A stretch of DNA of 64,000 nucleotides from Pseudomonadota bacterium (lineage in GTDB: Bacteria > Pseudomonadota > Gammaproteobacteria > Steroidobacterales > Steroidobacteraceae): contig JAJZUT010000015.1 in the NCBI GenBank assembly GCA_021847105.1, positions 1 through 64,000 of the forward strand. Direction: 5' to 3'. The notes beneath the pieces are model-generated. The model was not told where the DNA came from, searched no databases, and saw only the letters and a list, made by a program, of their open reading frames with translations. Each line of letters begins with the position of its first letter. Within the stretch, counting starts at the first letter, position 1. Both the position numbers and the translations under genes were made by a program. This document shows positions 25,028 to 32,367 of this stretch, one piece after another.

Positions 25028-26257
25028 TTATACGGTTGCGCGCCGGAACGGCACCACGTTAGCGCCGGTGCGCAGCGCGTCCAGATAGTCGGCCCACGAT
25101 TGCATCATCGCCCGACGCTCGGGCAGGCGGGTGCTTCGGTTGTAGATCGCGCGCACGCTTGAGTCACGGTGTGCCAATTGCAGCTCGATAATGTCCGGCG
25201 GGTGCCCTTGTTCGTTTAGCGCGGTGCTCGCCATCGCGCGGAATCCATGCGGCACGATGCGGTCAGGGCCGTAGCCCAGCCGGCGCAGCGCTTGCCCCAG
25301 GGTGGCGTCCGATATCGGCTTGCCGGCCACCAGACCGGGAAACAGCAGGCCGTGCGGGTTAGTTCCGGTGATGGTGCGCAGCTCGCGCAGCAGTCCCGCC
25401 ACTTGTGTCGACAGCGGCACCAGATGCTCGCCGGGATTCTTGCGGCGCATCTTCATGCGCTCGCCGGGTATGCGCCACAGCGGCTCGGGGCCGTCCAAGT
25501 CGAATTCCCCCCACTTGGCATTGCGCAGCTCGCCAGGGCGGGTGAATACCAGCGGAAGGATGCGCAGGCAGTAGCAGGTGGAAGGGTCGCCGGTGTAGCC
25601 GTAGATCGCCTTCATCAGCTCGGCAATCTCGGTGGGCTTGGTCAGGGTGGCGTACTTCTCGGACTGGATGGGGGCCAGCACGTCGCCCAAGTCTGCCGCC
25701 ACGTCACGATCAGCGTGCCCAAGTGCCACCGCATGGCGCAGCACGCGGCCAATCTGCGCCAGCGTGCGGCGTGCGAATTCGTGATGCCCCTCGGCCTCGA
25801 TGCCGAGCACAACGGGCCGAATGTCCGCCGGGGTGAGTGCTCGCGCTGGAATGTCGCCTAGCTTCGGGGTCCACAGCGCCATCAGATGCCGCTCGCGTTT
25901 CTCGGTCCCCGCTGCCCAAGCCTGCTTTTGTGCCCAGGCGTCGGCCAATGCCCCCATCGTCTCGCCGTCCGTGCCCCCACGTGCGGCACGATGCCCCCTT
26001 GCCGGGTCGGTGCCGGCCCGCAGCATCGCGCGTGCCTCGGTGGCCTTCGCGCGGGCAGCTTCCACGGTGATATCCGGCCAGGGTCCGAATGACAGCCGCT
26101 TCTCCTTGCCCCCAAATCGGTACTTGAGCCGCCACAGCTTGCCCCCAGCGGGGGTCACCTCGATATAAAGCCCATCGCCATCGGCGGCCTTGTAGGGCTT
26201 TCCGCGGGGCTTCAGGGGCTTAATCGCCCGGTCGGTCAGCTTGCGGGTCTCGCGCAT
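25028..26257 (-). CDS. Tyrosine-type integrase of the tRNA-associated island family
   Basis: A 409-residue site-specific recombinase. The N-terminal arm-binding part (MRETRKLTDRAIKPLKPRGK, GLYIEVTPAGGKLWRLKYRF) is the DUF4102-type domain found in P4-like and island integrases. The catalytic domain has Arg in FTRPGELRN, HGFRAMAST (His-x-x-Arg) and a final AHRDSSVRAIYNRS with the nucleophilic Tyr. All expected residues are present, so it is probably active. It points away from the adjacent tRNA-Thr, whose 3' end is the target. The start is ATG at 26257; the frame extends to 26305 through the repeat region. Confidence 0.93.
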   Translation of the reverse strand: MRETRKLTDRAIKPLKPRGKPYKAADGDGLYIEVTPAGGKLWRLKYRFGGKEKRLSFGPWPDITVEAARAKATEARAMLRAGTDPARGHRAARGGTDGETMGALADAWAQKQAWAAGTEKRERHLMALWTPKLGDIPARALTPADIRPVVLGIEAEGHHEFARRTLAQIGRVLRHAVALGHADRDVAADLGDVLAPIQSEKYATLTKPTEIAELMKAIYGYTGDPSTCYCLRILPLVFTRPGELRNAKWGEFDLDGPEPLWRIPGERMKMRRKNPGEHLVPLSTQVAGLLRELRTITGTNPHGLLFPGLVAGKPISDATLGQALRRLGYGPDRIVPHGFRAMASTALNEQGHPPDIIELQLAHRDSSVRAIYNRSTRLPERRAMMQSWADYLDALRTGANVVPFRRATV

Positions 26258-26264
26258 GGGAGGG

Positions 26265-26316
26265 TGCCCCCAATCAGGCAGGGCGGATGCCCCAACTGCC
26301 CCCAATCATGCCCCCA
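26265..26316 (+). repeat. TGCCCCCA motifs, right end
   Basis: TGCCCCCA occurs at 26265-26272, 26297-26304 and 26309-26316; a one-base-shorter variant lies at 26288-26294. The last two have the same 12-base spacing and orientation as the pair at the left end, and the first and second share the longer string TGCCCCCAATCA. Candidate integrase arm sites or an integrase-promoter operator. Confidence 0.6.
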
Positions 26317-26424
26317 CTTTGAACGATCTCGCAAGGTCTAACGGTGTCCCGTTTTCTCCGACTGTCTGCTAAGTATTTGATTTATAATCAGATCAGGATG
26401 CGATGGGACAGAACTAGAGTGGGG

Positions 26425-26449
26425 AATGGTGCCGGGAATAGGATTCGAA
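26425..26449 (+). repeat. Right attachment site within tRNA-Thr
   Basis: The 19-base core matches 19638-19656 exactly and overlaps the 3' CCA end, acceptor stem and part of the T arm of tRNA-Thr. The element has inserted so that the tRNA gene remains complete on this side. Confidence 0.88.
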
Positions 26450-26502
26450 CCTACGACCCGCGCATTACGAATGCGCTGCTCTACCAGCTGAGCTATCCCG
26501 GC
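26427..26502 (-). tRNA. tRNA-Thr (anticodon CGT)
   Basis: On the minus strand the 76-base gene begins GCCGGGATAGCTCAGC and ends CCCGGCACCA with an encoded CCA. The anticodon loop TTCGTAA gives anticodon CGT (reads ACG, threonine), the T arm has GGTTCGAATCC, and the acceptor stem GCCGGGA pairs with TCCCGGC apart from normal variation. It is the integration site of the island. Confidence 0.95.
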
Positions 26503-26560
26503 GCCGGGCGCGCATTCTATCGGCTGTCGCGCCCGGCGTCACCCCGCATGCGTCGGCGTC

Positions 26561-26836
26561 TCAGCGTCCCGGTGCGCTGGGGCCGCCAGAGCCATCTGGC
26601 GGCGCGAAATTCGAGCCGTCGCGTGGGCCGCGCTGGCTCGGCCAATCGGCAAAGGCGAGGTAGTACACGAAGATCAGATTGGCGAGCGGTACGAGCAGAA
26701 GCAGGCTGAGCCAGGGGGAGAGTCCTACCCGTGAGCAGATGCGCCAGAACGGGATGATTGCGATGGCCGCCATGATCGGCCAGCCCAGGCCCCAGAACCC
26801 GAATCCCCCGTGGTAGAAGCCGTTGTACATATACAC
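26561..26836 (-). CDS. Small membrane protein
   Basis: A 91-residue protein with two hydrophobic segments: about residues 18-35 (GWPIMAAIAIIPFWRIC) and 40-62 (WLSLLLLVPLANLIFVYYLA). A Pro/Gly/Ser-rich tail follows. It begins MYMYNGFYHGGFGFWG, with aromatic and glycine residues. GTG at 26836 is eight bases from GGAGGAG and is preferred to the ATG six bases later. Function unknown; it may be co-transcribed with the Fur-family gene upstream, 34 bases away. Confidence 0.8.
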   Translation of the reverse strand: MYMYNGFYHGGFGFWGLGWPIMAAIAIIPFWRICSRVGLSPWLSLLLLVPLANLIFVYYLAFADWPSQRGPRDGSNFAPPDGSGGPSAPGR

Positions 26837-26870
26837 GGTGAGTTCTCCTCCGGGCGCGGCTCGCTGCCCT

Positions 26871-27308
26871 TCAGGACGCCTTCTTGCGCAGGCGAATGAC
26901 GAGGTCGATGCCGGCCACTTCAGTGCCGGGTGGCGGCGGCGGCAGGCGGCTGAATTCGACGTCGGGCACCGGGACGTCGATCAGCGCTCCGCTCGAGACA
27001 TCGTGAAAATGATAGTGCGCATCGACGTTGGAGTCGAACCAGGCGCGCGCTCCGTCGACCGACAACTGCCGAATGAGGCCATGGGAGGCGAACAGGTTCA
27101 GGGTGTTGTAGACGGTCGCCTTAGACACCCGGGCGCCGCTCGCCCGCAGGTTCGCCAGGATCTGCTCAGCCGACAAATGCTGGGGCTCGGCGAGCAGCAG
27201 TGTCGCGATGCGCATGCGCTGGGCCGTCGGGCGAATGCCGCAGGCGGCCATGCGCCGCTGGCAGTGCGAGGTGATTGGCTCGGGGACGCAGGACGAAATG
27301 GCACCCAT
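26871..27308 (-). CDS. Fur-family metal or peroxide-responsive repressor
   Basis: A 145-residue Fur-superfamily protein. The winged-helix part (RPTAQRMRIATLLLAEPQHL, then VSKATVYNTLNLFASHGLI) is followed by the dimerisation domain with the metal-site histidines in DAHYHFHDVSSGALIDV. The C-terminal CxxC zinc motif common in Fur and PerR is absent; the protein ends RLRKKAS. Which metal it senses cannot be told; the shape is closer to Irr/PerR-like members than to canonical Fur. A TATAAT lies six bases before the ATG and a dyad overlaps the promoter. Confidence 0.85.
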   Translation of the reverse strand: MGAISSCVPEPITSHCQRRMAACGIRPTAQRMRIATLLLAEPQHLSAEQILANLRASGARVSKATVYNTLNLFASHGLIRQLSVDGARAWFDSNVDAHYHFHDVSSGALIDVPVPDVEFSRLPPPPPGTEVAGIDLVIRLRKKAS

Positions 27309-27314
27309 ACCCTA

Positions 27315-27344
27315 ATTATAGCGGCAATTGGCGGCGAATTGCCG
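27315..27344 (-). promoter_or_regulatory. Promoter and dyad operator of the Fur-family gene
   Basis: Reading leftward, a dyad with 8-base arms CGGCAATT and AATTGCCG and a 7-base spacer (27322-27344) is followed by a perfect TATAAT (27320-27315), whose end lies six bases from the ATG at 27308. The dyad fills the region between -35 and -10, a typical autorepression position, and the message would start at the ATG. The dyad does not match the standard Fur box. Confidence 0.6.
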
Positions 27345-27348
27345 TGCT

Positions 27349-30018
27349 TCAGGCCACCGCAGCCTTCAGCACCCGCTGCGGCTGTGCGACGCCGTAGCCC
27401 TGGGCAAAATCGACTCCGAGGCTGGTCAGCATCTGAATGATCTCGGCATTTTCGGCGAATTCGGCAATGGTCTTCTTGCCAGTCAGATGGCCGATCTCGT
27501 TGATCGAGCGGACCATTTCCCGGTCGATCGGATCGCGCAGTATCTCGCGCACGAAGCTGCCGTCGATCTTGAGGAAGTCCACCGGGAAGTGCTTGAGATA
27601 GCCGAATGAGGACAGGCCCGTGCCGAAGTCATCCAGCGCGAACTTGCAGCCCAACTCCTTCAGCGACTGGATGAAGCGGTTCGCCTGCGAGAAGCTGGCG
27701 ACGGCCGCAGTTTCGGTGATCTCGAAGCAGATCTTCGAGCCGTCGAGACCACTGCGGTGGAACTGGTCGATCACGAACGGCAGGAATTTGTCATCGCCGA
27801 GGCTCTGGCCGGAGAGATTGATGGCGCACAGGGCGAGCTTCTCGCGCTCATCGGCCTCGGAGACCAGCCAGCGGAAGGCGTTCTCGATCACCCAGCGATC
27901 GATCGCTGGGGTAATCCCGTAGCGCTCGGCCGCGGCTATGAAGTCATTGGGCGTGACGATGCGGCCCTGCTCGTCCTTCAGACGCAGCAACAGTTCGTAA
28001 TGCGCCCCAGGATCGGCATGCTGCAGCGGCTGGATCGCCATCCGATGCAGCTCCAGTCGGCCTTCCTCAAGCGCGGTATTGATGCGCGCCGCCCACTGCA
28101 TCTCGCGCCGGCGCCGCATCAGCTCCATGTCGTTCTCGGCGAAGCTGTGGACGCGGTTGCGGCCAGCCTCCTTCGCGGCGGCGCAGGCGCTATCGGCTGC
28201 CGAGAGCACCGAGGCGACATCCTCATTGTCGGCGGTGATCGGGACCACTCCGACGCTCGCGCCGAGGCGAAAGACGCGATCTTCCCAGGTGAAGCGGAAA
28301 TTGCGCACGCTCTCACGCAGTTGCTCGGCAGTGCGCATCGCCTCGTCGATCGAGCAGCTCTCCAGCAGGATGCCGAATTCATCCCCCCCGAGGCGAGAGA
28401 GCGTGTCGCGCCAGCGGATCTTGGACTTCAGCAGCGCGCCGACCTGACCGAGGAGCGCATCGCCAGCGCTGTGTCCGCAGGTGTCGTTGACGATCTTGAA
28501 CTGATCAATGTCGAGGTAGCACAGTGCGTATGACGACTCGTGTGCCTTGGCACTCTTCAGCGCCCGCTCCAGGCGATTTTCGAACTCGCGCCGGTTCACC
28601 AAGCCTGTGAGCAGGTCGTGGCTGGCGTGGTAGGACAGTCGGCGGTTTAGTTCGCGTGCTTCGCTAACGTCGTGGAAGACCAGCACGCCGCCGGTGACTT
28701 TCCCAGCCCCGTCGCGGATCGGCGCCGCGGTGCTCTCGACGTACAGCTCGTTCCCGTCACGGCGAATCAGCAGCATAGGGCGGACCGATTTGATCGGCCG
28801 CACGCGTCGAATCGACATGGCGAGCGGATTTTCGAGCGGCTCGCAGGTCTCCTCATGGAAGGCGCGGAAGATCTCCTCCACCGGGCGGCCCATGGCGCTC
28901 TCGAGCCGCCAGCCGGTCAGCGACTCGGCGACCGGGTTGATGTAATCGATGACCGATTCGGCATCCGTGGTAATGACCCCGTCACCGATCGACTGCAGGG
29001 TGATCTGCGCGCTTTCTTTCTCGCGAAACAGCGCTTCCTCGTACAGCTTGCGCTCGGTGATGTCGAACTCGACGCCAACCAGGCGCAGCAGCCGACCATG
29101 CTCGTCGACGCGCGCGGTGGCCCGGCTCATCACCCAGCGCCACTCGCCATTGCGGTGGCGCATCCGATGGGTGCTCTCGAAAATCGGTGTCTTGCCGTCG
29201 ATGTGCTCGCGGATCGCCGCCTGCACCCGCGGCAGGTCGTCCGGATGCACCAGGCTGCTCCAGTCCGGCGAGCCGCGCAGGTCCTCGTCCCGGTAGCCGA
29301 GCATCGCCTTCCAGCGTGGCGAGAAATACACCTCGTTGTTCTCGACGTCGAAATCCCACAACCCGTCGTTGGCCGCCGCTTGCGCGAGGCTGTTGCGCTC
29401 CTCGAGCTTTCCGAGCCGCGCCTCGATCTGCAGCCGCTCGAGGCCGCTCGCGAGACTCGTGCCGATGAGCTTCATCAACAGCTGCTGGCCGACGTCCCAG
29501 GGACGGGGCAGGGTATTGGCGAGTCCGAGGAATCCCGCTGGGCGCCCTTGTACTCGCAGGGCCACGAGCAGAACTGAGCCGATGTACAGTGCTGCGAAGC
29601 GCTGTGCGTCCGCAGCTTGCTCGCGGACCGGGTTCGCGGTGTCGGACAGTTGTGAGAGCCGCAGGTGCTCGAGCCGTCCATTGAGCCACGGTAGCGCCTC
29701 AAGAGGCGTTTCCTGCAGTCCCTCAGGTCGGCACTGGCTGAGTGCGGTGCGCTCGAGGTGCACGTCCTGAATGACCGGGTGGTCGGCCCGCAGCAGCGCG
29801 ACGAATGCGCAGTCGACGCCGCTGACCTCACGCAGCAGTGCCAAGTTGCGCTGCAGGCACGCGCTGACTGTGCCCTTGCGCACGTTCTGCAGTTCCACCG
29901 CGATCTGCGTACAGGTTCCGTCGATACCGAGCTTCGACGCCCGGTCCTTCCACGCGCTGGACGCGAGGATGTCCGTGGAGGTGAAGTCCGCTGGCTTGTC
30001 CGGCGGTTGACTCGACAT
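27349..30018 (-). CDS. GAF-PAS-PAS-GGDEF-EAL cyclic-di-GMP protein
   Basis: An 889-residue multidomain signalling protein. An N-terminal GAF-like region (about 45-195) is followed by PAS domains (about 215-335 and 340-460, with LAQAAANDGLWDFDVEN and ITLQSIGDGVITTDAE), a GGDEF domain with RLGGDEF and an upstream RWRD inhibitory-site motif, and an EAL domain with YELLLRL, CAINLSGQ, FEITET, DDFGTG, FLKIDGS and FAQGYG. Both catalytic sites look intact, so it may both make and degrade c-di-GMP, with GAF/PAS deciding the balance. No transmembrane segment is seen. The gene begins 40 bases or so after the Fur-family start on the same strand in reverse order, i.e. it lies upstream of that gene. Confidence 0.9.
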   Translation of the reverse strand: MSSQPPDKPADFTSTDILASSAWKDRASKLGIDGTCTQIAVELQNVRKGTVSACLQRNLALLREVSGVDCAFVALLRADHPVIQDVHLERTALSQCRPEGLQETPLEALPWLNGRLEHLRLSQLSDTANPVREQAADAQRFAALYIGSVLLVALRVQGRPAGFLGLANTLPRPWDVGQQLLMKLIGTSLASGLERLQIEARLGKLEERNSLAQAAANDGLWDFDVENNEVYFSPRWKAMLGYRDEDLRGSPDWSSLVHPDDLPRVQAAIREHIDGKTPIFESTHRMRHRNGEWRWVMSRATARVDEHGRLLRLVGVEFDITERKLYEEALFREKESAQITLQSIGDGVITTDAESVIDYINPVAESLTGWRLESAMGRPVEEIFRAFHEETCEPLENPLAMSIRRVRPIKSVRPMLLIRRDGNELYVESTAAPIRDGAGKVTGGVLVFHDVSEARELNRRLSYHASHDLLTGLVNRREFENRLERALKSAKAHESSYALCYLDIDQFKIVNDTCGHSAGDALLGQVGALLKSKIRWRDTLSRLGGDEFGILLESCSIDEAMRTAEQLRESVRNFRFTWEDRVFRLGASVGVVPITADNEDVASVLSAADSACAAAKEAGRNRVHSFAENDMELMRRRREMQWAARINTALEEGRLELHRMAIQPLQHADPGAHYELLLRLKDEQGRIVTPNDFIAAAERYGITPAIDRWVIENAFRWLVSEADEREKLALCAINLSGQSLGDDKFLPFVIDQFHRSGLDGSKICFEITETAAVASFSQANRFIQSLKELGCKFALDDFGTGLSSFGYLKHFPVDFLKIDGSFVREILRDPIDREMVRSINEIGHLTGKKTIAEFAENAEIIQMLTSLGVDFAQGYGVAQPQRVLKAAVA

Positions 30019-30266
30019 GAACCGGTAACCTCTAAGCCCTTGTTGCAGCTTATATCCGGGCTCTCACCCGGGGCCGTGAACCGCTGCGTGGCCTTGGGGG
30101 GCGATCGGACCTTAAGTCTTCTAAAGGGTTGCAGCGAATTGTCGCACACCCGTTCAAGAACACAAGCTAACGTACTGTTCGGCTTGGCGTTCGGAACTTG
30201 ACAGAATCCGGCCGAAACCGCGCCAGTGTGAGAAGCGGCGCACGTTTTCGATCCTGTGTGCGGCGC

Positions 30267-30998
30267 TCAGCCGAGTGCCCGCTGCGCCGACTCGTAGGTG
30301 CGCTTCAGCTCAGCGGCCATCTGTTCCTGCAGCGCGGCAAGCCCGCGCGCATCGAGCGTGCGGGGTACGTGCCGGGGCGGCCCGATGGCGATGGCAATGC
30401 GCGCGAAGGGCTTGGGAATCACGAAGCGATCCCACTTGATGCGCCACGCCCGCGAGGCGGCGTAGGCCATCGGCACGATGGGCCGGCCCGACATCTGCGC
30501 CAGCAGGATCGCGCCCGGCTTGAATTGGTAGCGCGGTCCGCGCGGCCCATCCGGCGTGATGGCCGGGGAGATATTCTCTTTCACGAGCGCCTGATAATAG
30601 TCACGCAGCGCGCGTGCGCCGGTATGGGTCGAGGAGCCGCGGATCACGTGGGCGCCGAGCCGCTGCACCAGCATCGCGCCGATCTCCCCATCGACCGAGG
30701 GGCTGATCAGCCAACCGACCTTCATGCCGAGGGCGCGCTGCTCGAGCAGATATTTGCCACAGAAAAGCTGGTGCTGATGCCAGTAGCACGGCAGCACCGA
30801 GGGTGCCTCGGCGAGCGCGGCGCGCAGATGCTCCTCGCCCTCGATCTTCACCACCCGGCACAGCCGCCACCACGTGCGGATGATGCCGAGCCCGAGCGGC
30901 AGGGCCAGCCGGTACAGCGCCCGGCGCAGCGGCGTCATGCGTCGGTCCGAGCGCGTGACCGTGCGGTAGAGGGAATTGCGCAGGCCGGGCTCGCTCAT
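30267..30998 (-). CDS. Lysophospholipid acyltransferase-like protein (DUF374)
   Basis: A 243-residue membrane-associated acyltransferase. The DUF374 signature is present: CYWHQHQLFCGKYLLEQR (with the catalytic-type His), VIRGSSTHTGARALRDYY and ITPDGPRGPRYQFKPGAI. A hydrophobic stretch near residues 28-45 may anchor it. Such proteins resemble lipid A or phospholipid acyltransferases, but the acyl acceptor is unknown. It is divergent from the P450/acyl-ligase unit with only about 50 bases between starts, so common regulation is possible. Confidence 0.85.
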   Translation of the reverse strand: MSEPGLRNSLYRTVTRSDRRMTPLRRALYRLALPLGLGIIRTWWRLCRVVKIEGEEHLRAALAEAPSVLPCYWHQHQLFCGKYLLEQRALGMKVGWLISPSVDGEIGAMLVQRLGAHVIRGSSTHTGARALRDYYQALVKENISPAITPDGPRGPRYQFKPGAILLAQMSGRPIVPMAYAASRAWRIKWDRFVIPKPFARIAIAIGPPRHVPRTLDARGLAALQEQMAAELKRTYESAQRALG

Positions 30999-31033
30999 GC
31001 GGGAACAGCTCCGATGGTGGGGGCAGCGATGGG

Positions 31034-31039
31034 TATAAT
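31034..31039 (+). promoter_or_regulatory. -10 element for the P450 gene
   Basis: A consensus TATAAT lies 11 bases before the ATG at 31051. A transcript beginning at about 31046 would have a leader of only a few bases and no ribosome binding site. No good -35 hexamer is seen at the expected distance. Confidence 0.5.
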
Positions 31040-31050
31040 TGACAGCTTAC

Positions 31051-32367
31051 ATGAGCAAGACCGCAACAACCCAGCATGGACCGCCGGTGGCGGCCGAGGC
31101 ATTCGACATTGGCTCCACGGACGACTCCCTGGAGCGCATGATCGAACTGTTTGCCGCACACGGCGACATCTACCGAGTGTTCGTCCCGGCTCGCGAGGCG
31201 TACACCTACGTCGTGCATCACCCTGAGGACGTGAAGCGGATCCTGGTCACGAACCACCGCAATTACACCAAGGGGATCGGACTCGACCGGGTCAAGATTC
31301 TGCTCGGCAACGGCATCATGACCAGCGAGGGCGAGTTCTGGCGCCGCCAGCGCATGATGCTGCAGCCGCTCTTTCACCGTCGGGTGATCACCCAGTTCGC
31401 GGAAATCATTGCGGCGGCGAACGATGCGCTGCTTGAGCGCTGGGAGCTGCTCGCGCGCCGCGGCGAGCCGGTCAATCTCACCGACGAGATGAGCGAACTC
31501 ACCCTCGGAATCGTGCTGCGGGCGATCTTCGGCCGCGACCTCGAGCGCATGAGCGCCGAGCTCGGCGGCAACCCGTTCGAGGTGGTCACCAAGGAGCAGG
31601 CCCGCAATCTGCAGTTCGCCTACAAGTTCCGCTCGCTGACCCGTCTGGTGGCCGCTTTGCTGGCGCGTCGCCGCGAGAGCGCCGAGGAGCACTTCGATTA
31701 CGTTGCGATGCTGATGAACGCCCGCGATAAGGATACCGGCGAGGCGATGAGCGATCGCGAGCTGATCGATGAGATCCTGACGCTGGTCGTCGCCGGACAC
31801 GAGACCACGGCGAGCGGTCTGAACTGGACCTGGTATCTGCTCGCGCAGCACCCAGAGGTCGAGGCGAAGCTGCACGCGGAGCTCGCGGCGGCGCCCGTAG
31901 GCGCCACGCGCGCCCCGAGTCTCTCGCAGATCGAGCATCTGACCTATACGCGCCAGGTGATCGACGAGGCATTGCGCCTGTATCCGCCGGGCTGGTTGCT
32001 CTCGCGGCGCACGATCGAGCCGGACGTGCTCTCGGGTTACGAGATACCCGCGGGCGCGAATGTGCTATTGCCACTGTATCTGCTGCACCGCCACCCACGC
32101 TTTTGGCAGGATCCCGATGCGTTCATGCCCGAGCGTTTTGCCGCCGAGCACGAAGCACAGCGGCCGCGCTTCGCCTACATGCCATTCGCCGCGGGTCCCC
32201 GCCACTGCATCGGGGAGACCTTCGCGCTTTACGAGATGTTGATGCACGTGCAGCGCGCTGCGCGCGCGTTCCGCCTGGTACACGTGCCCCGCGAGCCCTT
32301 TGCGCTCGAGGCGCAGATCAACCTGCGCACCCGTCATCCCGTCTACATGAGATTGGAACGCCGCTGA
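31051..32367 (+). CDS. Cytochrome P450
   Basis: A 438-residue soluble-type P450 monooxygenase. The oxygen-binding I-helix motif is AGHETTASGLNW, the ExxR motif EALRLYPP and the haem-ligand loop FAAGPRHCIGE with the Cys thiolate. Substrate-side features (KGIGLDRVKILLGNGIMTSE, WRRQRMMLQP) resemble CYP4/CYP102-type fatty-acid or polyketide oxidisers. The stop and the start of the next gene share TGATG, so it is co-translated with an acyl-adenylate ligase/ACP; the substrate may be an acyl chain held on that ACP (inference). Redox partners are not encoded nearby. Confidence 0.93.
   Translation: MSKTATTQHGPPVAAEAFDIGSTDDSLERMIELFAAHGDIYRVFVPAREAYTYVVHHPEDVKRILVTNHRNYTKGIGLDRVKILLGNGIMTSEGEFWRRQRMMLQPLFHRRVITQFAEIIAAANDALLERWELLARRGEPVNLTDEMSELTLGIVLRAIFGRDLERMSAELGGNPFEVVTKEQARNLQFAYKFRSLTRLVAALLARRRESAEEHFDYVAMLMNARDKDTGEAMSDRELIDEILTLVVAGHETTASGLNWTWYLLAQHPEVEAKLHAELAAAPVGATRAPSLSQIEHLTYTRQVIDEALRLYPPGWLLSRRTIEPDVLSGYEIPAGANVLLPLYLLHRHPRFWQDPDAFMPERFAAEHEAQRPRFAYMPFAAGPRHCIGETFALYEMLMHVQRAARAFRLVHVPREPFALEAQINLRTRHPVYMRLERR

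Larger units (their letters stand above)
19638..26443. mobile_element. Integrated element at tRNA-Thr(CGT), integrase-AlpA-primase type
   Basis: A 6.8 kb insertion bounded by a 19-base exact repeat, aatggtgccgggaatagga, at 19638-19656 and 26425-26443; the right copy is the 3' end of tRNA-Thr. All genes inside run leftward: tyrosine integrase, a 225-residue protein, AlpA-like regulator, TOPRIM/DUF3987 primase and four short proteins, many with ATGA overlaps. No capsid, terminase, conjugation or resistance genes are present. The set looks like a minimal satellite or plasmid-like island that can excise and replicate but needs help to move (inference). Paired TGCCCCCA motifs inside both ends may be integrase arm sites. 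Confidence 0.88.

Noticed and set aside
19638..26443. Prophage interpretation of the island
   Set aside because: No capsid, portal, terminase, tail or lysis genes are recognisable in the 6.8 kb.
30601..31938. A 445-codon minus-strand frame covering P450 antisense and the acyltransferase
   Set aside because: Antisense to the P450 and out of frame with the acyltransferase; no domain similarity.
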